Shown: piece after piece, positions 36,343-46,927 of the stretch | Position numbering within the stretch: the first letter of the stretch is position 1 | Layout: each line of letters opens with the position of its first letter | Assembly (NCBI RefSeq): GCF_002554795.1 | Contig: NZ_PDEQ01000003.1 | Span: 372,001-436,000 of the forward strand | DNA: 64,000 nt | Origin: Longibacter salinarum | Lineage (GTDB): Bacteria > Bacteroidota > Rhodothermia > Rhodothermales > Salinibacteraceae | Direction of reading: 5' to 3' | Translations under genes and position numbers: made by a program | The notes under the pieces: generated by a model | Database searches by the model: none | What the model was told of the DNA's origin: nothing | Seen by the model: the letters and a program-made list of their open reading frames with translations, nothing else

Positions 36343-37395
36343 TTAGTCCCGCTCGTAGCGGAGCATCATCTCGCCCATGCGAATCATGTCGCCATCATCA
36401 AGCTCAACCATCTTCTCGGCTTCGACCGGCTCCCCGTTCACCATCGTGGGGTTGGTCGTGCTCTTATTCTTCAGGTAGATGTCCTGATCTTTCTGCACGA
36501 TCTCTGCCTGCATGCGCGAGACGGTACGGTAGGTGTCACCGAGCTGAATGTGGGCGAAGGCGCGTTCCCCTTCGACCTCAGCGCGACCCATCGTGACGAC
36601 GTTGCCTTCGGGGGTCGGGTGGCCGGCGATGCGAAACTCTTTTCCTTGATCCGGTCCGGCTGCAACGACGAGCTTGCCGGGGATGAACTTCATGGTTTTC
36701 GGCGGGGCCTTGAACTTCAGCGTGGCCGGGCCGCCGCTTCCGCTTCCGGAGGAACTTGAGCTCGACTTGATGCGCTGCTCCGCATCACCTTCGTCGTCGC
36801 CCATCTCCGTCGCAGTGAAGTCCGTGCTGTTCAGGCCGGAGGCTGCTCGCTTAAGCTCTTCCTCCTGGCGTTTGCGTGCTTCGTCGGCTGCTTTCTTCGC
36901 CTTCTCTTCCGAGGACGAGTAGATAGAGTATCCGACGACGGCTATGATTGCAAAGCCGAGGAGCGTCAGACCGAAGATGGGCCAGAAGCCGATCCCTGGT
37001 TTCAGTTCCTCACTGACTCCTCCTTGGCCGCTACTCTGGGCGCTTCCGCCGCTAACGACCTCGCGAGAGTCTTCGTCGATGAATGCTGACTGATTAAAGG
37101 GACTGATCGAGACGACGCCCGTGACCTGAACCTGAGCCGTGACCGCCGGAGGTGCGTCCGTCGTGCGAACGCGTAGCGTCTCGCCTGTGTCTCCGCGGAG
37201 CATGTAGTTCATCGTGGAGTTGCTTCCGCTGGAGCTCTCCACGTGCTCATCAACGACCCCAGATACCGAGACGGATTGGTCGGAATACTTGCCCGGGTTT
37301 TCAACGATCTGCTTGATCGTCACCTGTTCCTGCGCCTGCGCTGGAATTGACAGCGCAAACGCAAGTAAGGCGACCATCCACAAAATGTTTTTCAT
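36343..37395 (-). CDS. Exported OB-like/transmembrane/FHA-domain protein
   Basis: About 350 residues from the ATG at 37395. It starts with a signal peptide (ILWMVALLAFALSIPAQA). A periplasmic domain of about 100 residues follows that reads like a small OB fold (IVENPGKYSDQSVSVSGVVD, GETLRVRTTDAPP, VQVTGVVSIS). Next come a transmembrane helix (IGFWPIFGLTLLGFAIIAVV), a charged linker, and a C-terminal FHA domain (VTMGRAEVEG, RTVSRMQAEI, NPTMVNGEPV, LDDGDMIRMG). The FHA domain should be cytoplasmic and read phosphothreonine, presumably from the neighbouring kinase. Confidence 0.85.
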   Translation of the reverse strand: MKNILWMVALLAFALSIPAQAQEQVTIKQIVENPGKYSDQSVSVSGVVDEHVESSSGSNSTMNYMLRGDTGETLRVRTTDAPPAVTAQVQVTGVVSISPFNQSAFIDEDSREVVSGGSAQSSGQGGVSEELKPGIGFWPIFGLTLLGFAIIAVVGYSIYSSSEEKAKKAADEARKRQEEELKRAASGLNSTDFTATEMGDDEGDAEQRIKSSSSSSGSGSGGPATLKFKAPPKTMKFIPGKLVVAAGPDQGKEFRIAGHPTPEGNVVTMGRAEVEGERAFAHIQLGDTYRTVSRMQAEIVQKDQDIYLKNKSTTNPTMVNGEPVEAEKMVELDDGDMIRMGEMMLRYERD

Positions 37396-37452
37396 AGGGA
37401 TCACTTCTCGATGTAGGAGCCGATTAGACATGTGTGGTGGGGCTTCGACAGG

Positions 37453-38967
37453 TTAGTTCTCGCTTGTAATCCCGACACGAACAACACCACTCCACTGCTT
37501 GTCGTCATACAGGGGCCATACGACTTCGCGAAGAGGGGTGCCATTCTGCGTGACTTGATGATGGTACAGCGCGGGTGTTTTCGACGTTTTCGACCATTCA
37601 CTATCGGTGTAGTCGATCTGGCCGCGCTCAAACGAGCGGGAGGTGATGACCTCGCCACTCTGGTTTTGTACAGCGTAATATTCGATGACGGATAGTCCGT
37701 CAATGACGTTGTTGAACGCTTCGACGTTATCACCTGCAAGGTAGGCAGCACCCAGGAGCGTCGCAACCGAACTTCCGGTTCCGGGGTATGCGGACCGGAA
37801 TTCGTAATCGTAGAGCGCCTGCCATTCGGATTCATCCTGGATATTACTCAGGAGAGACTCCAGAATCACATTTTCCTCGGGCACGGTTGCTCGGTCGTAC
37901 TGCACGAGCAGGTAGCCTGTATCGATCGGTGAGATGAGCCAGGCTCGTTTTCCATCGTCGGACGAAAGCAGGGAAACAGTTCCCGATGCGGTTTCGACCA
38001 ACGAAGAGGAGGGAAGGCGAGCGTCGTCTGCGCCGTAAAACGCGACGTCCGCGCTAAGGGCACCGGTGACGGTATAGATGCTCTCGACGTACTCCGGAAA
38101 GCGAATCCGTGGGAAGCTGGTTTTGGCGTAACTCATGGCCGGACCTGCCGTCACACCGTCGAGAAGCTGGTTGCCGACACGTGCGATTGGCTCGAGCATG
38201 CGTCCGCGAGCCGCCATGACGGCCGTCATGATGGTTTCGGGTTGTGCATCACGGGTTGCGAGCCGCTTAGACAGGGAGAAGGCCTGCTCAAAGTTCGTTT
38301 GCACGAGGTAGAGTTTCGTCAGGCGTTCCGCCGCGGTGTCCCAGCTGAGCGCGTTTTGATCGGTGCTCCAGTTGTCGAGCATCCAACGGTAACGCGAGGC
38401 GGCCGCACCGTACGCACGCACTTGTCGGGCAGCTTCGCCACAGTAATAGTATAGCGTAAACGACTGCTTGGTGAGCGAAGGAAAGTTGCGACAGTAGACC
38501 GTTGCGTCGCGATAATTTTTGTTTTCGAACGCCGAGGTAACGCTGGAGGCGAGGTCGCCGGAGATCGTCGAGCGAAAGCGCGTGCGGGCACCGTCGGGAA
38601 GATATGATTGATTCTCGACGACGCGTAGAAACTGGCTGATCTGGCCGGTGGATGCACGAGACCCGAATGAGCGATACCAGCGCGACAGCGTATCCTCAAT
38701 CTTGTTGCGCACTCGGGGGATGTCGCAATTCTCTGCGGCCGTCTGCAGTACGCGGAGGGCAGCCGAGAAGTTGTTCGCCCGAATCTGGCGATTGGCCAGA
38801 TTGATTTGTCGTCCTGCAAAATCCTCACACACGACGGATGCCGTTGGACCGTCAAGATCAGGTCGCAAGGTGGCATCTACCACGGTGTCTGATGCACCGA
38901 GAGAAGGCGAGGGGGCCAGGGTCAGCAGCGCGAATAAGCTCGAAAGTAGTACGGTAGAGACGTTCAT
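37453..38967 (-). CDS. Exported sensor-like protein
   Basis: About 504 residues from the ATG at 38967, with a signal peptide (VSTVLLSSLFALLTLAPSPSLG). The first ~280 residues are helical, with repeated Tyr/Arg-rich motifs reminiscent of TPR-like repeats. The later part has cache-like features: SADVAFYGADDARLPSSS, SVIEYYAVQNQSGEVI, and a closing PLREVVWPLYDDKQWSGVVR segment as in extracellular sensors. No membrane anchor is evident. It lies between the FHA gene and the PP2C gene, so it may feed a signal to the phosphorylation module. The family is not recognised. Confidence 0.65.
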   Translation of the reverse strand: MNVSTVLLSSLFALLTLAPSPSLGASDTVVDATLRPDLDGPTASVVCEDFAGRQINLANRQIRANNFSAALRVLQTAAENCDIPRVRNKIEDTLSRWYRSFGSRASTGQISQFLRVVENQSYLPDGARTRFRSTISGDLASSVTSAFENKNYRDATVYCRNFPSLTKQSFTLYYYCGEAARQVRAYGAAASRYRWMLDNWSTDQNALSWDTAAERLTKLYLVQTNFEQAFSLSKRLATRDAQPETIMTAVMAARGRMLEPIARVGNQLLDGVTAGPAMSYAKTSFPRIRFPEYVESIYTVTGALSADVAFYGADDARLPSSSLVETASGTVSLLSSDDGKRAWLISPIDTGYLLVQYDRATVPEENVILESLLSNIQDESEWQALYDYEFRSAYPGTGSSVATLLGAAYLAGDNVEAFNNVIDGLSVIEYYAVQNQSGEVITSRSFERGQIDYTDSEWSKTSKTPALYHHQVTQNGTPLREVVWPLYDDKQWSGVVRVGITSEN

Positions 38968-39422
38968 GCGGACTAAACAGTACCCTGAAAGGGGGATGGG
39001 TGCTCCAAGGCCAGGGGGAGTCAATGGGTGGTGCGAAACGCGGACCGGGTGGGTCGGTCGTACGCGGGGGCCGATCGAAGAAGCCGTGTGGTGGCAGCTT
39101 CAAAGTAAGCGGTTAAATCGGCATATGCGGACCGGATCACAGTGAAGGCTTCGGTGCGACCGGGCGCAATTTGACGGAAAGGAACAACGCGACGCTACGT
39201 CTTCGCAAACGGGAGCTAGCCACCCCACTTTGAAATCACCTACGAATCTCCGCCAATATAAACAGGTCCGAAGTGCAATGCGAACCTAAACACTCCGTCA
39301 GACACACGCACTTTAAAAGGTAACGTTCACATACTCCGTGCCTTTCCGGGCCAAACTTGCGCAGGGAAACGGAAAAATCACGGATTCCAAATCTTTCGGA
39401 TCGATGCGCAGAGGTCGGGACG

Positions 39423-39475
39423 GACCCGAAGTCGGGTCGTTCATCCTGGCTCTGGTCGGTAGCACGCCGACCAGA
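39423..39475 (-). terminator. Paired hairpins after the PP2C gene
   Basis: Two close stems: CGACCCG/CGGGTC-like at 39423-39440, and a perfect 9-bp TCTGGTCGG/CCGACCAGA at 39451-39475. They lie 75-125 bases beyond the phosphatase stop on the minus strand. No long T run follows, so termination is only probable. The rest of the 38968-39549 gap holds no supportable gene. Confidence 0.45.
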
Positions 39476-39549
39476 AGATAAACTGCAGAATACAGTGTGA
39501 TACGACGACGGGAAAACGTCAACAGCACCGCATGGACACCGCTTCGATC

Positions 39550-40380
39550 TTACGCGTGCTCCTGCTGCTTCGGAGGGAACGGATAGGTGCGCACCCGGCC
39601 AAGCTCGCGCTGTAGGCTGCCAGCCTCCGCAAGTACAACGGAAATGTTGTCGGTCGAGCCGGAATAATAGGCAAGGGAAACGAGAGATTCGGCCGCGGTC
39701 TGAAGGTCGGGTGTGCCGAGCATGTATGACTTAAACAGTTGCTCTTGCTCCTTCAATTTGTCGACGATTAAGCCGTCCGAACAGAGAAGGAACCCGTCGT
39801 GACCATCCAGGCGATAGGCTGGGTTTTCTTTCGGAAAAAAGTCCGGCTCGTCACCACTCCCGTCGAGCGTTTTGTTGATAATGTGACCGTACTGCGCGAC
39901 GAACTGCGGATCCAGGTTTTCGTTGCCGGCCTTGTTCTTAAACTCCTGGAGGTACGAGTGATCTTCAGTAATCTGCTCGATGAGCTCGCCGTTCAGGTAG
40001 TAAACGCGCGAGTCTCCGAGATTGCCGACGACAAAGTGATCTTGAAAGCCAAGAACACAGGTGAGCGTCGTGCCCATACCTTCGAGAGAGGGATCCTCCT
40101 CGGTAACGTCGCGGATGGAGGCCTGTGCTCGCTCATACATTTCCGCGAGAATGTCCTTCAGGTCTGCAACGTCGACCTCGTAATCAAATCGCTCTGTTAA
40201 AAACTGCTCAGCCGTGGAGAGAGCCGTCTTGCTCGCGATCTGTCCGCCTGCAACGCCCCCCATTCCGTCGGCGACGGCAAAGAAGAACGCGTTCGGGCCT
40301 GGGTAACAATGTAAAACGTCATCCTGATTTACATCCCGGCGTCCGGGGAACGTCGTTCCGTGCGCAGAAATTGGGAGCAT
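39550..40380 (-). CDS. PP2C-family protein Ser/Thr phosphatase
   Basis: A 276-residue metal-dependent phosphatase. The motifs appear in order: GRRDVNQDDVL, AVADGMGGVAGG, GMGTTLTCVLG, GNLGDSRVYYL, LCSDGL, and GSTDNISVVLAE, which include the Asp metal ligands. It has no membrane segment. Together with the kinase and FHA protein it completes a reversible phosphorylation cassette, all on the minus strand. The start at 40380 is an ATG giving LPISAHGTTFPGRRDVNQD. Confidence 0.95.
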   Translation of the reverse strand: MLPISAHGTTFPGRRDVNQDDVLHCYPGPNAFFFAVADGMGGVAGGQIASKTALSTAEQFLTERFDYEVDVADLKDILAEMYERAQASIRDVTEEDPSLEGMGTTLTCVLGFQDHFVVGNLGDSRVYYLNGELIEQITEDHSYLQEFKNKAGNENLDPQFVAQYGHIINKTLDGSGDEPDFFPKENPAYRLDGHDGFLLCSDGLIVDKLKEQEQLFKSYMLGTPDLQTAAESLVSLAYYSGSTDNISVVLAEAGSLQRELGRVRTYPFPPKQQEHA

Positions 40381-41011
40381 TGCAAACTAACCGGTGTTTC
40401 TGGAATCCGTGGCGCGGCGACGTCCCACCGCATGGTGAGACAAACGCCGGTGGAGAGCAAGCCCGTGCGCAGTGAAACGGTGAGAGCGCGAGTAAGCCTG
40501 TCACTCCGAATGATGATGGTACTGCGAATCCGACCGGAATTACAATTCGGATTGCTTGCCTCGCGTCAGCGACGATCAACCATAGATCGTAGGGCCGAGG
40601 CACGACGGAGGGTAGTCCGGATTCGCTAAGTTAAGCGGTGCTTCAAAGAGGCGCAATATACACACGAGAGAGGTCTTGCAGGTCGTAGAACACCCTGGAC
40701 AGACTAGTTTCACGGGGTTTTCTGAAGGACAACCACCTCTCCTCGAACGACGGCGCACCAACGATGGACGCGCGTCGGAAATCGAGGTGCAGGAAAGAAC
40801 CTCATTCCTCGTCGCGGTATTAGTCACATAAAGACCGTGCCACGAAGCGGTAATCTTCGTCGGTTGCGTTTCGTCACCCGGTTTTTGCGAAACTTCACCT
40901 CGAGCTCTGCGGAGCAAATGCTGACGGGCACGCCTTCGTTCCTTTGATGAGTCCGTCCCCTCGGGGCCGTGTCCAGAACGTCCTCGTGCTATGCGGGCCT
41001 CCTCGCAGAGG
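40381..41011. other. Intergenic region between PP2C and HAD genes
   Basis: About 630 bases in which I see no supportable gene. Open frames exist, but they lack family features and reasonable starts. The PP2C promoter should lie near 40381-40500. No clear inverted repeat or terminator was recognised. Confidence 0.35.
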
Positions 41012-41749
41012 TCACGGGCGCTCTGGCGGCGAAGGCTCCACCGTCGAGCGTAAATGTTGCGTCGACGTCGGAACGTCCAGCGCCCGAAGCACATCGTCGA
41101 GCGCGCTCAGGTTATCGAGAATAGCGTCCGGGCCGTGAGACGAAAGGTCTTGGCGGGAGGCGTGACCGGTACAAACGGCAACCGCGCGAGCTCCTGCGGC
41201 TCGGCTGCACTCGATATCTCGTCGTGTATCACCGATGACCGTGACACAGGTTTGTTCAAAGCGAATGCCAGTATGCTGATGCGCCCGGTCGATGGCGAGG
41301 GCAGGGAGGCAGTTCCGGTTGGCGTTGTCACATCCAAATGCGCCAAACGAGAAGTACGTGGCCAGTTCCACGACGTCCAGTTTGCGGTAGGCCATCGGTT
41401 CCACGTTGCCCGTGACGAGGCCAAGGTGGATGTCGGATCGGTCGTGAAGGTGATCGAGGAGAGGACGAACGCCCGGCAACACGTCAACGTCGCTCGACAT
41501 CAGGCCAGGTTCGGCAATGCTAACATATACGTCGAGTGCCTCCCGGATCAGGGTTTCATCGGCGTCCACACCATTGGCATCGAAGACCTCTGCCATGATC
41601 TGTAGGTCCGTCTTTCCGGAGAAACGAATCGCTCCGGTATCAAGCGGTCGCCCGACGAGTTCGGCGAGTGCGCGCTCGACGGCGTTGCGTGTCGACCCGT
41701 TCGTCCGAACGAGCGTCCCGTCAATGTCAAACAGCAGGAGTTTCTCCAC
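41012..41749 (-). CDS. HAD-superfamily hydrolase, phosphoglycolate-phosphatase-like
   Basis: A 245-residue HAD phosphatase starting with a GTG at 41749. Motif I is LLFDIDGTLVRT (both Asp), motif II is LGLVTGN, and motif IV is VIGDTRRDIECSRAAGA. The cap is of the small helical C1 type (ELVGRPLDTGAIRFSGKTDLQ), as in phosphoglycolate phosphatases. The substrate is likely a small phosphorylated metabolite. It has no obvious operon partner apart from the uncertain small frame upstream. Confidence 0.88.
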   Translation of the reverse strand: MEKLLLFDIDGTLVRTNGSTRNAVERALAELVGRPLDTGAIRFSGKTDLQIMAEVFDANGVDADETLIREALDVYVSIAEPGLMSSDVDVLPGVRPLLDHLHDRSDIHLGLVTGNVEPMAYRKLDVVELATYFSFGAFGCDNANRNCLPALAIDRAHQHTGIRFEQTCVTVIGDTRRDIECSRAAGARAVAVCTGHASRQDLSSHGPDAILDNLSALDDVLRALDVPTSTQHLRSTVEPSPPERP

Positions 41750-41785
41750 GGGGCGGTGGTGGGGCGAGGGAAAGAATGCCGGGAC

Positions 41786-42088
41786 TCAGTGCACACCGGG
41801 CGGAGAAACGTCTACGATGCGTAACCCGGCGGGTTCGACCCTGCCCGTAACGTCATCGTCCGTGGGGGGCCAGAAGGATATCTGCGTTGTCGTCGTGTCT
41901 GGAGCGAATGGAGCCGGTACGTACGAGTCCATCAGATGCTGCTTCCTCTGCACGTTCAGCAGAATGGACCGGGTGTGCGGAAAAGCACAGAGACGTGCGG
42001 TTTTACACAGCATGATCCGACGGAACCGGTGACGAGCGGCGACGAAAGCAGTTTCCGCCGTCGGCATGAGAGTTGAGTCCTTATACAA
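41786..42088 (-). CDS. Possible small hypothetical protein
   Basis: A 100-residue frame ending 37 bases before the HAD gene on the same strand, with alternative starts at 42067 and 41932. No family features are recognised. The last ~48 residues (DSYVPAPFAPDTTTTQISFW onward) look more protein-like than the Arg/Cys-rich first half. It could be a short leader gene or chance. The surrounding 42089-42358 holds only the groEL terminator. Confidence 0.25.
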   Translation of the reverse strand: MYKDSTLMPTAETAFVAARHRFRRIMLCKTARLCAFPHTRSILLNVQRKQHLMDSYVPAPFAPDTTTTQISFWPPTDDDVTGRVEPAGLRIVDVSPPGVH

Positions 42089-42293
42089 CTGAGAAACGGT
42101 TGCGACGCGGTCTGTGAGAGGTTGACCACTCTCTTCAGATGTCGTGACTACACGAATGCGGAGGTTTAGCCGATATCAAACGGATCCTGTTAGTGGAATC
42201 GTTCGAGGCGCCAGGCGGCGCGGCTGAGTCTCCGCATTTTTCGTTTCAGCGAGCTCATCCGCGCATGAAGATCACGCGGCCTGCCAAATACAA

Positions 42294-42323
42294 ACGGGAC
42301 GACTCTCGAAAGAGCCGCCCCGT
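42294..42323 (-). terminator. Terminator of the groES-groEL unit
   Basis: ACGGGACGACTCT and AGAGCCGCCCCGT form a stem with two mismatches around a CGAA tetraloop, 36 bases beyond the groEL stop on the minus strand. The following minus-strand sequence is only weakly T-rich. Confidence 0.65.
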
Positions 42324-42358
42324 AGGTTTCGCGAAACTCGTTTTAGATCCGTGCGGAC

Positions 42359-43999
<1,641 letters not shown>

Positions 44000-44079
44000 T
44001 CAGTTTAAGTGAATCGGTCGTCTATTCAACAGGCCGTTCGGATTTTTAAGGGTCTGCTCTACGGTTCTCGCTGACGAAT

Positions 44080-44370
44080 TTAGTCGTCGATGCGACCGAG
44101 GAGATCGGATTCCCGCACGATCAAAATGTCTTCGCCAGCTAGCGAGATCTCGGTGCCGGCGTACGATCCGTAAAGCACGTCGTCGCCTTCCTTTACGCCC
44201 ATGGCGATCGTCTGGCCGTTTTCAACACGTCCTGGGCCGACGGCGAGGACCGTTCCGCGCTTCGGCTTTTCTTTCGCGGTGTCGGGAATGTAGAGTCCGC
44301 CCTTCGTTTTTTCGTCAGCGGCCGCGGGACGAATCGCCACGCGGTCGGAGAGGGGTTTGAACGTCGTCAT
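44080..44370 (-). CDS. groS: Co-chaperonin GroES
   Basis: A 96-residue co-chaperonin from the ATG at 44370 ([15 protein letters not shown]). The mobile loop is [18 protein letters not shown], followed by [10 protein letters not shown] and the closing [13 protein letters not shown]. The longer in-frame start at 44463 would add an unrelated 31-residue extension. No CIRCE inverted repeat is visible upstream, so control is probably not by HrcA. Confidence 0.96.
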   Translation of the reverse strand: MTTFKPLSDRVAIRPAAADEKTKGGLYIPDTAKEKPKRGTVLAVGPGRVENGQTIAMGVKEGDDVLYGSYAGTEISLAGEDILIVRESDLLGRIDD

Positions 44371-44684
44371 CGTTCGCTGTACTCGTTGGTTATATCTCGT
44401 GGTGAGATGATGGGCGAGGCGTGAAATGGAGTCGATGTCCCTCGCAATTCGGCGCCTAGTCAAACGGCGTACCGAACCGGTTTGGAGGGGCTACCGAGCC
44501 TGTTTTCTTCACAAACCAAAAAGAAAACCGCTCCGGCCGCCAGGAAGGCGGACGAAACGGCAGGATCGTCGGTCGAGGTGGCAGATGAGTAGGACACGTC
44601 GGTCTGCCAAAAATGTCAGATCAGGTGGAACGGGGCTCGCTCCCGTTGTCTGCGTCGCGGAATGTCCATCACGAACCGGGCACG
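44371..44684. other. Intergenic region upstream of groES with a candidate terminator
   Basis: A 314-base gap with no supportable gene. On the minus strand CCGCC-TTCCT-GGCGG (44537-44551) is followed nine bases later by TTTTCTTTTTG, so it likely ends the unknown gene at 44685-45290. The groES promoter should lie between 44371 and 44500. No TTAGCACTC-type operator is present. Confidence 0.55.
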
Positions 44685-45290
44685 TTAGGCGAGGGCGCCA
44701 CCGTCCGGGTCGTCCCCAAGGAAGTCCGGTAGGTCCGGGGAGTCGTCGCTGTCTTCGGGACCGTTGTCCGGCGGATCTGGCGGCAGCGGGTTGCCCCGAT
44801 CGTCGAATCCAGGTTCATCGCTACTGGCGCCATCGCCTCGCGCGCCCTCTGGGTCTTTTACCTCCTCGATCTCGTCTGGCGATTCGACCATGTCGGTATC
44901 GGCTGCGTCCCGGGCCGGCTGGTCGGAGTGGCCATTTTGAATTGCGCAGTCGGGAGGAGCAGGCTCTTTTTCGTACACATCAACGACGGTCGTCCCGTCC
45001 TGGAAGTTGATGGCGAGCACGGCCTCCTTCTCAGGATCGTACGTATCGATCAGATGCCGGACGATTTCGAGTTGGGTGCCCATCACGTCCTCTTTCGATC
45101 CCTTGAACGTGAGGTAGTTTAGCGGGAGCTTCCGGCCCCGGTCTCCACCTACGTTGGAACGAAAGACGACGGCTCCGCGGCCGCGCTCGTTGTACATGCG
45201 CCAGGCGTGACGAGCTGCCAGATTCCAGTGGCGCTCGGCAAATTGATTCAGAAGTTCGCCGGGGTTTGGCGGCACGGCGGAGGATGACAT
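44685..45290 (-). CDS. Hypothetical protein with conserved-looking N-domain and acidic tail
   Basis: A 201-residue protein that I do not recognise. The first ~105 residues look folded (LLNQFAERHWNLAARHAWRM, GAVVFRSNVGGDRGRKLPLN, LEIVRHLIDTYDPEKEAVLA, TTVVDVYEKEPAPPDC). The remaining ~95 are Asp/Glu/Pro/Gly-rich and probably disordered, fitting a salt-adapted cytoplasmic protein. There is no signal peptide. It is convergent with nothing and lies between groES and the barrel gene. Confidence 0.6.
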   Translation of the reverse strand: MSSSAVPPNPGELLNQFAERHWNLAARHAWRMYNERGRGAVVFRSNVGGDRGRKLPLNYLTFKGSKEDVMGTQLEIVRHLIDTYDPEKEAVLAINFQDGTTVVDVYEKEPAPPDCAIQNGHSDQPARDAADTDMVESPDEIEEVKDPEGARGDGASSDEPGFDDRGNPLPPDPPDNGPEDSDDSPDLPDFLGDDPDGGALA

Positions 45291-45455
45291 ATACGTTTGG
45301 TCGGTTGTATCTATCTTCGTTCGTAGCGAGATTCCAGCGTCTCAACGCCAAGTTCTACATGGAGCCAACGTTGTAACGTCGGGAACTTCGGCTGTACGCA
45401 CCGATGCAGATACCGACCGTTCCCGGTTTCTCCGACACTTGTCTCGTTTTTCCCT

Positions 45456-46865
45456 GTGCATCCAGATATCGATCCTGCGCGACCACTTCCAGCCGCGGCG
45501 TGTTCATCGTGCAATGAGCTCGTGCCCGTGGAGCGCAGGCGCCGGATCCCACGTCTGGGGTGGGCACTCGTGGTGGCGTTCATCCTGATCACCGTACCGG
45601 TGTCGGACGTTGCAGCGCACGACGAGCCCGGGGCTCGGGCTGGCCCGTCCCCCACCGTTTCCTATGCGTTCGTGGATGCCGACACGTCGGACGTCGATCC
45701 TCACCCTAACGCGGTTCCGTATCGTACCAACCGAAGCATCTGGGTGCATTTGCTCTCGGCGCCATCGTACGCGCTTTACGGGGTCACGCGCCCGCTGGGA
45801 TGGGGCGTGAAGTACCTCGAACGTGAGTTCCCGACCCTGTTCGAGCCGAGACTGCCCGTTCGGGGGGCGCTACCAATCGTTGAACTGGGAGGACCGGTTG
45901 GCATTCAGGGTGGTGTCGCCCTTTTCGACCAGAACCTGTGGGGCGTTGGACATGACGCGCGGGTCTCTGCGCTTTACGGCTCAAGAAGCCGCTACGAGGT
46001 GCAGCTAGACTATGGACTCGGGTCAGCGCTCGGTTCGCGCACGGACCTGTCGTTCAGCGCAGACTTTTTTACACATCCGGAGCGCCGCTACTTTCTGCGT
46101 GGAAATCGCGCGGATAAGAAGGATGAGACGCGCTACTTCACCCGGCAGTTTGCCTCTCGCATCACGCTGGGACTGCAGCCGATCAACAAACTTTCGGGCG
46201 ACATTCAGTTCGCATACACACGCTCCCAGAACAAAGCTGCCGACGGAGAGCTTGGTGCGAGACTTCCGACGACGCTTCCCGGACTCGATCGAATCACGAA
46301 CCTCCTGTCGGCCCGGACCTCGTGGAGTGTCGACTTCACCGGGCGGACGGAAGCGCGCACCGTCCGCGGGACACGGTTTACGGTGGAGGGTGAGCTAACG
46401 AATGATCTGAATGGTAGCACCTTTCGCTACGTCCGATATGCAGCCGAGGTGCAGCAATACGTTCCACTGGTCGTGCTACCCCCTACGCGTCGCCTCGCGC
46501 TGAGACTTCGTCTCGACAAGGTCGAACCGGTTCGCGGGGGAGCAGCCGTGCCGTTTTTTCGATTACCGGGAATTGGAGGCCAGTCCACCGTTCGGAGCCT
46601 CGTCTTCGACCGGTTCGTGGAGGAGGGCGCGATCGTGGCCAACGCAGAATACCACTATCCCATCTGGAATCGGATGGATGCGGTGGTCTTCGTGGATGCT
46701 GGACAGGTGTTCAACGAGTTCGAGATGATCGCGCTCGATCGATTTCACGTCGGGTACGGAGCAGGCGTTCGCGTTCTTCGGGGGGGCGACCTTGCGTTTC
46801 GTCTCGACGTAGCCACGGGAGAGGAAGGCGTACGCGCTATTCTCACCGTTAATAAGACCTTTTAA
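45456..46865 (+). CDS. BamA/TamA-like outer-membrane barrel protein
   Basis: Up to 469 residues from a GTG at 45456. A GTG at 45528 would give a classic signal peptide with an RRRR n-region followed by LGWALVVAFILITVPVSDVA. The mature protein lacks POTRA repeats and is mostly alternating beta strands. The C-terminal VVFVDAGQVFNEFEMIALDR, HVGYGAGVRVLRGGDLAFRL and final NKTF match the D15/Omp85 barrel family, and PFFRLPGIGGQSTVRSL resembles its strand region. It probably resides in the outer membrane. A kinase-like lipoprotein gene follows by 62 bases. Confidence 0.8.
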   Translation: MHPDIDPARPLPAAACSSCNELVPVERRRRIPRLGWALVVAFILITVPVSDVAAHDEPGARAGPSPTVSYAFVDADTSDVDPHPNAVPYRTNRSIWVHLLSAPSYALYGVTRPLGWGVKYLEREFPTLFEPRLPVRGALPIVELGGPVGIQGGVALFDQNLWGVGHDARVSALYGSRSRYEVQLDYGLGSALGSRTDLSFSADFFTHPERRYFLRGNRADKKDETRYFTRQFASRITLGLQPINKLSGDIQFAYTRSQNKAADGELGARLPTTLPGLDRITNLLSARTSWSVDFTGRTEARTVRGTRFTVEGELTNDLNGSTFRYVRYAAEVQQYVPLVVLPPTRRLALRLRLDKVEPVRGGAAVPFFRLPGIGGQSTVRSLVFDRFVEEGAIVANAEYHYPIWNRMDAVVFVDAGQVFNEFEMIALDRFHVGYGAGVRVLRGGDLAFRLDVATGEEGVRAILTVNKTF

Positions 46866-46927
46866 AAGAGGAGAAGATGGGTCTCCTCCCCGTATTCTAC
46901 CGATCGCACATCGCGTTTATCTGTCGA

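Noticed and set aside
36240-36345. Plus-strand GGAAGGAAGTCCGGGC and a GAACCCAGGCT-like piece resembling RNase P RNA conserved regions
   Set aside because: Only about 100 bases separate the hairpin from the FHA gene end, far too short for bacterial RNase P RNA, and the two pieces lack the intervening conserved helices. A hairpin at the end of a transcript explains it better.
39313-39528. 71-codon minus-strand frame between the sensor-like and PP2C genes
   Set aside because: It spans the two hairpins at 39423-39475, has no recognisable features, and its sequence fits structured non-coding DNA better than a protein.
40576-41094. Minus-strand open frame of 172 codons between the PP2C and HAD genes
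   Set aside because: It is Arg/Cys-rich, has no plausible start signal or family features, and overlaps the end of the HAD gene. I left the region as intergenic.
44371-44470. Search for a CIRCE operator before groES
   Set aside because: No TTAGCACTC or its complement was found in the upstream region, so no HrcA site is annotated.
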